NCBI RefSeq assembly: GCF_900188105.1
Contig: NZ_FZNP01000003.1
Span: 186,001 to 250,000, forward strand
From: Actinomadura mexicana
GTDB taxonomy: Bacteria > Actinomycetota > Actinomycetes > Streptosporangiales > Streptosporangiaceae
Direction: 5' to 3'
Length of the DNA: 64,000 nt
How positions within the stretch are numbered: the first letter of the stretch is position 1; every line of letters begins with the position of its first letter. The notes under the pieces were generated by a model. It saw only the letters and a list, made by a program, of their open reading frames with translations, searched no databases and was not told where the DNA came from. Shown here in pieces: positions 55,162-64,000 of the stretch. The translations under genes and the position numbers were made by a program.

Positions 55162-58100
55162 TCACACCCGGCTCGGCGACCGCTCGGCGCGCCACGCGGC
55201 GAGCTGCTCGCGCAGGCTCTCCTCGTACCGGGCCACGTTCGCGGTCTTGACGTCCTCGTAACCGCGGATCATGTCCGGCAGCTCGGCGATCCGCACGGCG
55301 GCGTCGTGCCGGCCGTCCCCGGCGGCGGCCGCGTCCAGGCCCGCCACCAGCTCGTTCACCACCGCGACGTAGCCGGTGACGAGGCGCCGCTCGGCGCGCC
55401 GCTGCGCGGTGGCGCCGAACGGGTCGAACGGGGTGCCGCGCAGCCGCCGCATCGCGCGCAGCGCGCGGAACGCCGGGCGGGCCGTCCGGCCGAGGGCGAT
55501 CTTCCGGTCCACCCCGACCGCCCGCAGCAGCGGCGGGTGCAGCAGGTACGCGACCGTGGAGCCGGGCCCGAACCGCTCCTCGACGCGCCGGGCGAGCTCC
55601 GGGTCGAGGTGCAGGCGGGCCACCTCGTACTCGTCCTTGTAGGCCATCAGCTTGTACAGGTTGCGCGCCACGGCGACCGCGAGGCGCCGCCCGCCGGCCC
55701 CCGCCGCGTCCTCGGCGCCGGCGACGCGCAGGACCGCGTCCAGGTACCGTTCGGCGAGCGCCAGGTTCTGGTACGCGGCGAGGTCGGGCACGCGGATCCG
55801 CAGGACGCGGGCCAGCTCGCCGTCCACGCCGGACGCGTCGACGAGGTCCATCGCGGCCGATGCCGTGGAGTCCAGCGGGCGCGGCGCGACCTGCGCGGCC
55901 GGCGCCGCGGCGGCCGCGTTGCTTCCGGGTTCGAGCACGAGGCGGCGCCCGGCGCGGAACGCCTGGATGTTCGCCTCCACCTGCACGCCGTTCAGCGTGA
56001 GGGCCTCCTCGATCGCCTTCGCCGACGGCGGCAGCAGCCCCGCCTGGTAGGCGGCGCCGACCACCACGAAGTTGGCCGTGGTCGTGGCGCCGAACCAGCG
56101 CTCGGCGAGCGCGAGGGCGTCGAGCGCGACCAGCCGGTCCGCCCGGGTGCGCTCGGCGATCCGCCTGACCAGGGACGCGCTCGGCGGCAGCGACGCCGAG
56201 GTGTCCACGATCATCTGCCCCGTCGGCACCTCGCTGGTCGACACGACCGCGGCGGTCCGGTCCGGCGCGCAGCGGCGCAGGCTGGCCTCCGTCGTCCCGG
56301 CCAGGGAGTCGAACACGAGGTAGGCGTCGGCGCCGCCCGCGCCGACCATGCCCGGCCGGTCCCGGTCGGCGGTTCCGATGCGCAGGTGCGACACGACCGC
56401 GCCGGCCTTCTGGCTCAGCCCGGTCTGGTCGAGCGCGCGGGCGTGGCGGCCGTCGATGAGGGCCGCCGTGGTCAGGACCTGGTTGACCGTGACGACACCG
56501 GTGCCGCCGATGCCGACGAGCAGCACGTCCGCCGACTCCGGGCGCGCCCCGGGCTCCTCCAGTTCGCCGATCGGCGGCAGGGTCCGCGCCGCCCTGGGCT
56601 TCCCGCCGGGCAGGACGGTGACGAACGAGGGGCAGTCGCCGTCCACGCACGAGTAGTCCTTGTTGCAGGACGTCTGGTTGATCTGCGTCTTGCGGCCGAA
56701 CTCGGTCTCGACCGGCTCCACGCTGAGGCAGTTCGACTTGGTGCCGCAGTCGCCGCACCCCTCGCAGACGGCCTCGTTGATCAGGACGCGGGTCTGCGGG
56801 TCGGGGACGAGGCCGCGCTTGCGCTTGCGCCGCGTCTCGGCCGCGCACGCCTGGTCGTACAGCAGCACGGTCACGCCCGGGATCTCCCGCAGTTCCCGCT
56901 GGACGGCGTCGAGGTCGTCGCGGTGCCGGACCCGGACGCCGGGCGCCCAGTCCGTCCCGCGCGGGTAGCGGGACGGGTCGTCCGCCACCACCACGATCTT
57001 CGTGATGCCCTCGGCGTGCAGCATCCGGGTGATCGCCGCCGGGTCGGAGCCGCCGTCGGCGTCCTGCCCGCCGGTCATCGCCACGGCCGCGTTGTAAAGG
57101 ATCTTGAAGGTGATGCTGGTGCCGGCGGCGACGGCCTGCCGGACCGCGAGGCTGCCGGAGTGGAAGAACGTGCCGTCGCCGAGGTTCTGGAACATGTGCC
57201 CGGTGTCCGAGAACGGCTCCGCGCCCACCCACATCGCGCCCTCGCCGCCCATCTGCGTGGTGCCGATGCCGCGGTCGGTGAACACGGTCATCACGTGGCA
57301 GCCGATGCCGCTCGCCGCGACCGACCCGTCCGGGACGACCGTCGACCGGTTGTGGGGGCAGCCCGAGCAGAAGTACGGGGTGCGCGCCGGAGCGAGCAGG
57401 TTGATCTGCGGCGTGCGGGGCTTCAGCACCGCGTCGCGCAGGTCCACGTGCTCCTCGCCGACGCGCTCGGCGAGGAGCCGGGCGAGGGCCTTCACGAGCC
57501 GGTCGGCGTCCAGGCCCCCGTCCACCGGGACCAGGCCGGCGCCGTCCGGGCCGTTCTTGCCGTACACGGCGGGACGCTCCGCCAGGTCGTACAGGACGTC
57601 GCGGATCTGCGTCTCGACGAACGCCCGCTTCTCCTCCACCACGACGATCTCGCGCAGTCCCCGGGCGAACTCCCGGATCCGGTCGGCGTCCAGCGGGTAG
57701 ATCATGGCGAGGCGCAGCAGCCGGACGCCCCGGCGGGCCAGGGCCTCCTCGTCCAGTCCCAGGCGGTCGAGGGCCTCGCGCAGCTCCACGTAGGTGCGGC
57801 CCGCGGCGGCCAGCCCGACGACCGCGTCGCCGGCGGCGCCCTCGATCCGGTCGAGGCCGTTGGCGGCGGCGTAGGCCGTCGCGGCCCGGAGGCGGCCCTG
57901 GAGGACCTCGGTCTCCAGGGCCGTCGTGCCCTTGAGGTCGACGCCCGGCCTGCGCGTCGGCCTCCACGGCCGTCCGCGCCACGCGAACTCCGGGTGCACC
58001 GGGTCGGGCACCGGCTCGACGTCCACGATCTCGTGGGAGTCGGCGACGTCCGTCACGACCTTGAAACCGGTCCAGGCCCCGCTGAACCGGGACATCTCGA

Positions 58101-58665
58101 AGCCGTGCCGCCCGAGGCGCAGCAGGTCCCCCACCGACGCGGGGACCAGTACCGGCATGAACGCCTCCGCGAGCGCGCCCTCCGTCGCCGACGGCAGCGT
58201 GGACGACTTCGCGGCCGGGTCGTCGCCCACCACGGCGAGCACCCCGCCGCGCTCCGACGTGCCGAGCCAGTTCGCGTGCTTGAACGCGTCCAGCGACCGG
58301 TCCACCCCGGGCGCCTTGCCGTACCAGAGCCCGAACACGCCCTCGAAGCGGGGACCCGGCAGGTGCTCCACGAGCTGCGATCCGTAGACGGCCGTCGCCG
58401 CCAGCTCCTCGTTCACGCCGGGCACGAACCGGATGTCGTGGCCCTCCAGCAGCTTCGCGTCCCGCACCAGCTGCTGGTCGAGCCCGCCGAGCGGGGACCC
58501 GCGGTACCCGGACACGAACCCGGCGGTCCGCCATCCCCGCCGGGCGTCCGCGCGCCGCTGCTCCAGCAGCAGCCGGACGAGGGCGTGCACCCCGCCGATC
58601 GCGATCCGGCCGCGCTCCAGTTCGAGCCGGTCGCGAAGGGGTGAGGAAGAAACGGTGGTGCTCAT
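55162..58665 (-). CDS. indolepyruvate ferredoxin oxidoreductase family protein (fused alpha-beta-gamma)
   Basis: A 1167-residue fusion that oxidatively decarboxylates aryl or branched 2-oxo acids to CoA thioesters with thiamine diphosphate and Fe-S clusters. N-terminal pyrimidine-binding part (GYRGSPLGGLDQQL), ThDP part (YFCSGCPHNRST, GGEGAMWVGAEPF, then LYNAAVAMTGGQDA), cluster motif EAVCEGCGDCGTKSNCLSVEP and CNKDYSCVDGDCPSF, then a gamma-type domain (LLVGIGGTGVVTVNQVL, LSQKAGAVVSHLRIG). ATG 58665 is preferred; 58734 is possible. Divergent from an Lrp gene. Confidence 0.92.
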   Translation of the reverse strand: MSTTVSSSPLRDRLELERGRIAIGGVHALVRLLLEQRRADARRGWRTAGFVSGYRGSPLGGLDQQLVRDAKLLEGHDIRFVPGVNEELAATAVYGSQLVEHLPGPRFEGVFGLWYGKAPGVDRSLDAFKHANWLGTSERGGVLAVVGDDPAAKSSTLPSATEGALAEAFMPVLVPASVGDLLRLGRHGFEMSRFSGAWTGFKVVTDVADSHEIVDVEPVPDPVHPEFAWRGRPWRPTRRPGVDLKGTTALETEVLQGRLRAATAYAAANGLDRIEGAAGDAVVGLAAAGRTYVELREALDRLGLDEEALARRGVRLLRLAMIYPLDADRIREFARGLREIVVVEEKRAFVETQIRDVLYDLAERPAVYGKNGPDGAGLVPVDGGLDADRLVKALARLLAERVGEEHVDLRDAVLKPRTPQINLLAPARTPYFCSGCPHNRSTVVPDGSVAASGIGCHVMTVFTDRGIGTTQMGGEGAMWVGAEPFSDTGHMFQNLGDGTFFHSGSLAVRQAVAAGTSITFKILYNAAVAMTGGQDADGGSDPAAITRMLHAEGITKIVVVADDPSRYPRGTDWAPGVRVRHRDDLDAVQRELREIPGVTVLLYDQACAAETRRKRKRGLVPDPQTRVLINEAVCEGCGDCGTKSNCLSVEPVETEFGRKTQINQTSCNKDYSCVDGDCPSFVTVLPGGKPRAARTLPPIGELEEPGARPESADVLLVGIGGTGVVTVNQVLTTAALIDGRHARALDQTGLSQKAGAVVSHLRIGTADRDRPGMVGAGGADAYLVFDSLAGTTEASLRRCAPDRTAAVVSTSEVPTGQMIVDTSASLPPSASLVRRIAERTRADRLVALDALALAERWFGATTTANFVVVGAAYQAGLLPPSAKAIEEALTLNGVQVEANIQAFRAGRRLVLEPGSNAAAAAPAAQVAPRPLDSTASAAMDLVDASGVDGELARVLRIRVPDLAAYQNLALAERYLDAVLRVAGAEDAAGAGGRRLAVAVARNLYKLMAYKDEYEVARLHLDPELARRVEERFGPGSTVAYLLHPPLLRAVGVDRKIALGRTARPAFRALRAMRRLRGTPFDPFGATAQRRAERRLVTGYVAVVNELVAGLDAAAAGDGRHDAAVRIAELPDMIRGYEDVKTANVARYEESLREQLAAWRAERSPSRV

Positions 58666-58672
58666 GCTTGCA

Positions 58673-58734
58673 TTGAGCCGCCTACGCTGAGCGGAGTGCA
58701 AGATGGCTGGACGATAATTGAGCGGATTGCTCAA
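58673..58734. promoter_or_regulatory. Lrp/AsnC-type operator region
   Basis: TTGAGC (58718-58723) and GCTCAA (58729-58734) form a perfect dyad with a 5-base spacer; a third TTGAGC is at 58673-58678. The region lies between the divergent oxidoreductase and lrp starts, as expected for a local Lrp regulator. Confidence 0.65.
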
Positions 58735-58768
58735 GTCAGAACCGAGTTACCCGCCGGAGCTGAGCGTT

Positions 58769-59269
58769 GTGACCCGTACCACTCTCCTCGATCTGCAGAT
58801 CCTGCGGCGCCTCGTCGAGCAGCCCCGCATCGGCGTCACGGAACTGGCCGCCAAGCTCGGCATCGCCCGCAACACCGCGCACGCCCGGGTGGAGCGCCTC
58901 GAACGCGAGGGCGTCATCGGCCACCGCGGCCGCGAGGTCGACCTCGGCGCCATCGGCTTCGAGCTGACGGCCTTCGTCACCCTGGAGGTCGCCCAGGGCC
59001 GGCTGCGCGAGGCCGCCGTCGCGCTCTCCGCGATCCCGCGCGTCCTGGAGGTCCTCGGGATCACCGGTCAGGGCGACCTCCTCGTCCGCGCCGTCGCCCC
59101 CAACGGCAAGCAGCTCCACGAGGTCATCGACTCGATCCTGGCCTGCCCCGGCGTCCGCCGCAGCACCACCTCGATCGTCCTGACTCACCAGGTCCCGTTC
59201 CGCGTCGGCCCCCTTCTGGAGGACGAGGAGAAGCGCGCCCGCGCCACGTCCCGCAAACCGGCCGACTGA
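58769..59269 (+). CDS. Lrp/AsnC-family transcriptional regulator
   Basis: A 166-residue regulator: helix-turn-helix LLDLQILRRLVEQPRIGVTELAAKLGIARNTAHARVERLEREGVIG, linker HRGREVDLGAIGF, then the RAM ligand domain (AFVTLEVAQGRLREAAVALSAIPRVLEVLGITGQGDLLVRAVAPNGKQL). GTG 58769 has GGAG about 10 bases upstream; the frame is open to TTG 58718, but that lies in the operator. Likely senses an aromatic or branched amino acid or its oxo acid and controls the divergent oxidoreductase. Confidence 0.92.
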   Translation: MTRTTLLDLQILRRLVEQPRIGVTELAAKLGIARNTAHARVERLEREGVIGHRGREVDLGAIGFELTAFVTLEVAQGRLREAAVALSAIPRVLEVLGITGQGDLLVRAVAPNGKQLHEVIDSILACPGVRRSTTSIVLTHQVPFRVGPLLEDEEKRARATSRKPAD

Positions 59270-59280
59270 CGCCCGCCGGG

Positions 59281-60531
59281 TCAGGCGCCCCGGCGCTCCA
59301 GAGGGATGCGGCGGGCGACCAGGAGCGCGACGTCGTCGGGGGCCGCCTCGCGGCCGATCAGCGCCGACATCACCGCCGCGCCGACCGCCTCGGGAGGCCC
59401 GGCGTAGGCCGCCTCGCACAGCCGGGTGACGCCGGCCAGGATCGAGTCGTCCCGCCGCTCGACCAGCCCGTCGGTGTAGAAGCAGAGCAGGGCGCCGGGC
59501 GGGAGGTCGAGGATGAGGGTCCGGCGGGGGACCTCCTCGCCCAGGCCGATCAGGACGTCGAACTTCATGTCCACGGACTCGGCCGGGCCGTCCGGCGGCG
59601 CGAGGACCGGGGGAGGGTGCCCGGCCGACGACAGCCGGACCCGGCCCGTGGCGGTGTCGGCGACCGCGTACAGGACGGTCGCCGTCGCCTCGGGTTCGAA
59701 GTGCAGCATCTTCCGGTTGAGCTTGCGGAGCACCTCGGCCGGGTCGTCGTTGTCCAGCGCGTAGGCGCGCAGCGCGCTGCGCATCCGGCCCATGACGACG
59801 GCCGCCGCCAGCCCGCTGCCCGCCACGTCGCCGATGACGATGCCGACCTCGCCCGAGGGGAGCGAGAACACGTCGTACCAGTCCCCGCCGACGATCGCCT
59901 TGCCGGGACGGTAGCGGGCGGCCAGTTCGAGCCCGGGGACCTCCGGGGGGGCGGCCGGGATGAGGCTGCGCTGCAGTTCCAGCGCGCCGGCCCGTTCGGA
60001 GCGGCTGAGCAGGGACTGCACCGCCAGCGCGGCGCGGGAGGCCGCGAGCTGGAGGAACTCGGTCTCCTCGGCGGTGAACCGGCGGGGGGCGACCGTCCCG
60101 ACGTGCATGACGCCGACCAGCGCCCCGCCGCCGACGAGCGGAACGCCGAGCAGCGAGTGCAGGCCCCGCTCGACGAGCAGCGGGTTGAACACGCCGGCGC
60201 TGGGCACGTCCGGCACGTAGATCGGCCGCCGCTCGGCGGCGACGCGCCCGGCGAATCCCTCGCCCATGGGGACGTGGGCGGCCTGGGCGACCTCTTCCTC
60301 GATGCCCTTGGCCGCCGTCGCGACGAGGAACCGCTCCTCCCGGTCCAGCAGCAGGACCACGGCGGTGTCGACCTCCAGGACGTCGCGGACGCGGTCGACG
60401 AGGGTGTCGAGCAACTCGTCCGCGTCCATATGGGCGAACGCCTCGTCGGTGATCGCCTGGATGTTCGCCAGCCTGCGGATCGCGCCCTCCGAAGCGCCCT
60501 CCGAAGCGCCCGCCGTCTTCTCCACCTTCAC
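59281..60531 (-). CDS. GAF-domain PP2C (SpoIIE-type) phosphatase
   Basis: A 416-residue cytosolic phosphatase. N-terminal helix and GAF domain (residues about 30-170: DELLDTLVDRVRDVLEVDTAVVLLLD, MGEGFAGRVAAERRPIYV, LLGVPLVGGGALVGVMHVG), then a PP2C-type catalytic part (ELQRSLIPAAPPEVPGLELAARYRP, VGGDWYDVFSL, IVIGDVAGSGLAAAVVMG, LSSAGHPPPVL, FYTDGLVERRDDSI, APDDVALLV) with all Asp metal ligands in place. It would dephosphorylate anti-anti-sigma proteins of the RsbV kind. Ends 12 bases past the lrp gene end, converging. Confidence 0.93.
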   Translation of the reverse strand: MKVEKTAGASEGASEGAIRRLANIQAITDEAFAHMDADELLDTLVDRVRDVLEVDTAVVLLLDREERFLVATAAKGIEEEVAQAAHVPMGEGFAGRVAAERRPIYVPDVPSAGVFNPLLVERGLHSLLGVPLVGGGALVGVMHVGTVAPRRFTAEETEFLQLAASRAALAVQSLLSRSERAGALELQRSLIPAAPPEVPGLELAARYRPGKAIVGGDWYDVFSLPSGEVGIVIGDVAGSGLAAAVVMGRMRSALRAYALDNDDPAEVLRKLNRKMLHFEPEATATVLYAVADTATGRVRLSSAGHPPPVLAPPDGPAESVDMKFDVLIGLGEEVPRRTLILDLPPGALLCFYTDGLVERRDDSILAGVTRLCEAAYAGPPEAVGAAVMSALIGREAAPDDVALLVARRIPLERRGA

Positions 60532-60541
60532 ACCTTATGCA

Positions 60542-61636
60542 CTACCCCGCCGGGCCGCGCGGTCCGTCTCGCCGCAGGCACTTCCGGACGCCGCCGGCGA
60601 TCTCCAGATCCTCGCGGGCCGCCACCACGAGCGTCCGGACGGCGGCGCCGGCCGCGGTGACGTCGGCGTCGCCGTCCGCGGCGGCGTTGCGGCCGGCGTC
60701 GACGGAGGTCCCGAGGTAGGCGAGGTCCTCGGCCAGCCGCAGGCGGACCGCCGGATCGTGCTCGCCGATCCCGCCGGTGAAGACGAGGACGTCGAGCCCG
60801 CCGAGCGAGGCGGTCATCGCGGCGGCGCAGGCGCGGAGGCGGTGGTGGTAGACGTCCAGGGCGGCGAGGGCGGCCCGGTCGCCCTCGGCGGCCCGCTCGC
60901 GGACCCGGCGCATGTCGCCGGTGCCGGTCAGGCCGCGCAGCCCGGATTCGCGTTCCAGCGCGTCGTTCACCTCCGCGGGCGCGATGCCGTGCTTGATCAG
61001 CCAGAGCGGGATGCCGGGGTCGATGCTGCCCGCCCGCGACGCCATGACCAGCCCCTCGAGGGGCGTGAACCCCATGGTGGTGTCGACCGACCGGCCCCCG
61101 GCCACGGCGCACAGGGACGCGCCCGCGCCGAGGTGGCACACCACCATCCGCGGCGCGGCCGGGTCGGCGCCGATCATCTCGGCGGCGCGCCGCACGGCGT
61201 AGGAGAACGACAGGCCGTGGAAGCCGTAGCGGCGCAGGCCGAACCGCTCGCACCACTCCCGGGGCAGCGCGTAGGCCGCGGCGGCGTCCGGCAGGGCGGC
61301 GTGGAAGGCGGTGTCGAAGCACGCCACCGCCGGGACGTCCGGCAGGGCGCCGGTGATCTCGGCCAGGGCGCGCAGGGAGGCGGGCTGGTGCAGCGGCGCG
61401 AGGTCGGTGAGCTCGCGGAGCCGCGCGGTGACCCTCCCGTCGACGCGCACCGGGGCGGTGAAGTCGGTGCCGCCGTGGACGAACCGGACGCCGACGGCGT
61501 CCGGCCGGGGCAGGTCCGCGACCAGCCCGGCCATCTCGTGGCCGCCGCCGGAGTCCTCGGCGAGGACCGTGTCGTCGGTGTCGAGCAGGCTCACCTTCAG
61601 GCTGCTCGACCCGGGGTTGACCGTCAGGACCCGCAT
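60542..61636 (-). CDS. ackA: acetate kinase
   Basis: A 364-residue acetokinase, ATP + acetate with acetyl phosphate. It has VLTVNPGSSSLKVSLLD at the start, CFDTAFHAALPDAAAAYALP, RYGFHGLSFSYAV, MVVCHLGAGASLCAVAGGRSVDTTMGFTPLEGLVM and FTGGIGEHDPAVR; slightly shorter than the usual 400 residues in the C-lobe. ATG overlaps the phosphoketolase stop by one base (TGATG), so acetyl phosphate made by phosphoketolase is turned into acetate with ATP gain by the coupled enzyme. Confidence 0.95.
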   Translation of the reverse strand: MRVLTVNPGSSSLKVSLLDTDDTVLAEDSGGGHEMAGLVADLPRPDAVGVRFVHGGTDFTAPVRVDGRVTARLRELTDLAPLHQPASLRALAEITGALPDVPAVACFDTAFHAALPDAAAAYALPREWCERFGLRRYGFHGLSFSYAVRRAAEMIGADPAAPRMVVCHLGAGASLCAVAGGRSVDTTMGFTPLEGLVMASRAGSIDPGIPLWLIKHGIAPAEVNDALERESGLRGLTGTGDMRRVRERAAEGDRAALAALDVYHHRLRACAAAMTASLGGLDVLVFTGGIGEHDPAVRLRLAEDLAYLGTSVDAGRNAAADGDADVTAAGAAVRTLVVAAREDLEIAGGVRKCLRRDGPRGPAG

Positions 61637-63996
61637 CAGTAGGGCCACGTCCAGTCGCGGACCTCGGGGGCGTCCTCGCCGTGCTCGCGCGTGTAGGAGC
61701 GCAGGAAGAGGCGCTGGTCGGCCATCCGCTGCCGGAGGTGGGCGACGCGGGCGCCGAGGGAGGGGACGCGGTCGATGACGTCCATGACGAGGTGGAACCG
61801 GTCGAGGTCGTTCAGCATGACCATGTCGAACGGCGTGGTCGTCGTCCCCTCCTCCTTGTAGCCGCGGACGTGCAGGTTGCCGTGCCCCGTGCGCCGGTAG
61901 GTGAGGCGGTGGATGAGGTACGGGTAGCCGTGGAAGGCGAAGATGACGGGCTTGTCGGTGGTGAACAGGGTGTCGTACTCGCGGTCCGACATGCCGTGGG
62001 GGTGCTCGCTGGACGGCTGGAGCCGCATCAGGTCGACGACGTTGACGACGCGGACGCGCAGTTCGGGGAACAGCTGCCGGAGCAGGTCGACGGCCGCGAG
62101 CGTCTCCAGCGTCGGGATGTCGCCCGCGCAGGCGAGCACCACGTCGGGGTCGGCGCCGCCGTCGGTGGAGGCCCACTCCCAGATGCCGATGCCGCGGGTG
62201 CAGTGCGCGATCGCGGCGTCCATCGGCAGCCAGTTCAGCGCGGGCTGCTTCCCGGCCACGATCACGTTGACGTAGTCGCGGGAGCGCAGGCAGTGGTCGC
62301 CGACCGACAGCAGCGTGTTCGCGTCCGGCGGCAGGTACACGCGGACGATCTCCGGCTTCTTGTTCAGCACGACGTCGAGGAAGCCGGGGTCCTGGTGGGT
62401 GAAGCCGTTGTGGTCCTGCCGCCACACGTGCGACGACAGCAGGTAGTTCAGCGACGCGACCGGCCGCCGCCACGGCAGGCCGCGGGTGACCTTCAGCCAC
62501 TTCGCGTGCTGGTTGAACATGGCGTCGACGATGTGCACGAACGCCTCGTAGCTGTCGAACAGCCCGTGCCGCCCGGTGAGCAGGTAGCCCTCCAGCCAGC
62601 CCTGGCACAGGTGCTCGCTGAGCACCTCCATCACCTGGCCGGACCGGGCCTGGTGCTCGTCGGTCGGCAGCAGCTCGCCCTCGAAGACGCGGTCGGTGGC
62701 CTGGAAGACGTCCCCGAGCCGGTTGGACGCCGTCTCGTCCGCGCCCATGATCCGGAAGTTGGACGGGTTGGCGCGCACGACGTCGCGCAGGAACGTCCCG
62801 AGCCTGCGGGTGGGCTCGGTCGTGGTGGTGCCGGGCTTGCCGACGTCCACGGCGTAGTCGCGGAAGTCGGGCAGCGCCAGCGGCTTCAGCAGCAGCCCGC
62901 CGTTGGCGTGCGGGTTCGCGCTCATCCGCCGGTCGCCCGCGGGCGCGAGCGCCCGGAGCCCGGCGACCGGGCGGCCCGCCTCGTCGAACAGCTCCTCGGG
63001 GCGGTAGGAGCGCAGCCACTCTTCCAGTTGCGCGCGGTGCCCGGCGTCCTCGCGCACCCCCGCGAGCGGCACCTGGTGGGACCGCCAGGTGTTCTCGACC
63101 GGCAGCCCGTCCACCTCCTTCGGGCCCGTCCAGCCCTTGGGGGACCGCAGGACGATCATGGGCCAGCGCCGCCGCTGCGACGCCTGCCCCGCGCGGGCGG
63201 CGCGCTGGATGTCGGCGATCTCGTCGAGGGCCTGGTCGAGGGCGGCGGCCATCTTGCGGTGCATGGAGGCGGGCTCGTCCCCGCTCACCAGGAACGGCCG
63301 GTAGCCGTACCCGTCCAGGAGCTGGACGAGCTCCTCCTCGGGGATGCGGGCCAGCACCGCCGGGTTCGCGATCTTGTAGCCGTTGAGGTGCAGGACGGGC
63401 AGGACGGCGCCGTCCCGCACCGGGTCGAGGAACTTGGTGGAATGCCAGCTCGCCGCGAGCGGGCCCGTCTCGGCCTCGCCGTCCCCGACGATGCACGCGA
63501 CCACGAGGCCGGGGTTGTCGAAGGCCGCCCCGAACGCGTGGGCGAGGGAGTAGCCGAGCTCGCCGCCCTCGTGGATGGAGCCGGGCGTCTCCGGCGCGAC
63601 GTGGCTCGGGATGCCGCCGGGGAAGGAGAACTGCCGGAACAGCCGCCGCATGCCCGCCTCGTCCTGCGACACCTCCGGGTACACCTCGCTGTAGGTGCCT
63701 TCGAGCCAGGCGTTCGCGACCGCCGCGGGCCCGCCGTGCCCCGGGCCCATGACGTAGATCATGTCGAGGTCGCGCGCCCTGATCACGCGGTTGAGGTGGG
63801 CGTAGCAGAAGTTCAGGCCCGGCGTGGTGCCCCAGTGCCCGAGCAGCCGCGGCTTCAGGTCCCGCCGTTCGAGCGGCTCGCGGAGCAGCGGGTTGTCCAG
63901 GAGGTAGATCTGCCCCACGGACAGGTAGTTGGCGGCTCTCCAGTACGCGTTGATCTGCTGCACTTCGTCATCGCTCAGAGTGCCCGACTGGGTCAT
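61636..63996 (-). CDS. xfp: xylulose-5-phosphate/fructose-6-phosphate phosphoketolase
   Basis: A 786-residue thiamine-diphosphate enzyme splitting xylulose-5-P (or fructose-6-P) with phosphate into acetyl phosphate and glyceraldehyde-3-P (or erythrose-4-P). Landmarks: [96 protein letters not shown] and [31 protein letters not shown] and [12 protein letters not shown] near the end. Complete, start 4 bases inside the window edge. Co-transcribed with ackA. Confidence 0.96.
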   Translation of the reverse strand: MTQSGTLSDDEVQQINAYWRAANYLSVGQIYLLDNPLLREPLERRDLKPRLLGHWGTTPGLNFCYAHLNRVIRARDLDMIYVMGPGHGGPAAVANAWLEGTYSEVYPEVSQDEAGMRRLFRQFSFPGGIPSHVAPETPGSIHEGGELGYSLAHAFGAAFDNPGLVVACIVGDGEAETGPLAASWHSTKFLDPVRDGAVLPVLHLNGYKIANPAVLARIPEEELVQLLDGYGYRPFLVSGDEPASMHRKMAAALDQALDEIADIQRAARAGQASQRRRWPMIVLRSPKGWTGPKEVDGLPVENTWRSHQVPLAGVREDAGHRAQLEEWLRSYRPEELFDEAGRPVAGLRALAPAGDRRMSANPHANGGLLLKPLALPDFRDYAVDVGKPGTTTTEPTRRLGTFLRDVVRANPSNFRIMGADETASNRLGDVFQATDRVFEGELLPTDEHQARSGQVMEVLSEHLCQGWLEGYLLTGRHGLFDSYEAFVHIVDAMFNQHAKWLKVTRGLPWRRPVASLNYLLSSHVWRQDHNGFTHQDPGFLDVVLNKKPEIVRVYLPPDANTLLSVGDHCLRSRDYVNVIVAGKQPALNWLPMDAAIAHCTRGIGIWEWASTDGGADPDVVLACAGDIPTLETLAAVDLLRQLFPELRVRVVNVVDLMRLQPSSEHPHGMSDREYDTLFTTDKPVIFAFHGYPYLIHRLTYRRTGHGNLHVRGYKEEGTTTTPFDMVMLNDLDRFHLVMDVIDRVPSLGARVAHLRQRMADQRLFLRSYTREHGEDAPEVRDWTWPY

Positions 63997-64000
63997 GCGC

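Overview
The window is about 64 kb of very GC-rich DNA with dense genes, frequent GTG starts, many 4-base ATGA/GTGA overlaps and strong G+C codon bias. This, together with a conservon (cvnABCD), an actinobacterial-type high-affinity [NiFe] hydrogenase, phosphoketolase and tandem lipobox repeat proteins, points to a filamentous actinobacterium. Thermomonosporaceae (Actinomadura-like) is my best guess from overall feel, not a demonstrated assignment. No plasmid, phage, integrase or CRISPR signal was seen.

Layout. 1-2.5 kb: end of nagA, a GNAT acetyltransferase, a small membrane protein and tRNA-Ala(CGC) with two terminators. 2.5-8.1 kb: a lower-GC, patchy stretch with a GT2 glycosyltransferase, a RibD-like reductase, a FolP2-type dihydropteroate synthase paralogue, a frameshifted coiled-coil/membrane protein, two small unknown genes, an array of perfect hairpins and a decayed EamA transporter. 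8.1-12.9 kb: a SAM hydrolase of the DUF62 family coupled to a polar amino-acid ABC importer, then a multi-spanning membrane protein. 13-14.6 kb: a coupled operon of two secreted-repeat lipoproteins and a small membrane protein. 14.7-22.3 kb: release factor 3 divergent from a MerR regulator, TetR divergent from an MpaB-like oxygenase, a two-domain fused acyl-CoA dehydrogenase and an aldo/keto reductase.

22.3-35.2 kb is the centrepiece: hypBA on the minus strand and, divergent from it, a run of 17 tightly packed plus-strand genes: the small and large subunits of a group 1h (formerly group 5) uptake hydrogenase, cluster-specific unknown proteins, a maturation protease, a ferritin-like protein, two SIS-domain proteins around a HypC-like protein, then hypCDE. 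hypF is not in the window. The operon carries a 54-bp tandem repeat and two other small tandem duplications at gene starts. The two SIS paralogues have lost complementary parts of the active site.

35.9-43.6 kb: a sulfotransferase followed by a compact fatty-acyl cluster (acyl carrier protein, two SGNH hydrolases, NTF2-like protein, acyl-CoA dehydrogenase, fatty acyl-AMP ligase) ending at a PadR regulator with a clear operator; the acyl product is unknown. 44.3-49.9 kb: an HATPase anti-sigma-type protein, a proline-rich protein and the conservon cvnABCD. 49.9-55 kb: HxlR regulator divergent from a DHA2 drug exporter with promoters that look leaderless on both sides, a very long perfect hairpin, a DUF2975/XRE pair with a palindromic operator, and a degenerate Ser/Thr kinase next to a paralogue of its C-terminal domain. 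55.2-64 kb: a three-domain indolepyruvate ferredoxin oxidoreductase controlled by a divergent Lrp/AsnC gene, a GAF-PP2C phosphatase, and the phosphoketolase-acetate kinase pair that turns xylulose-5-P or fructose-6-P into acetate plus ATP.
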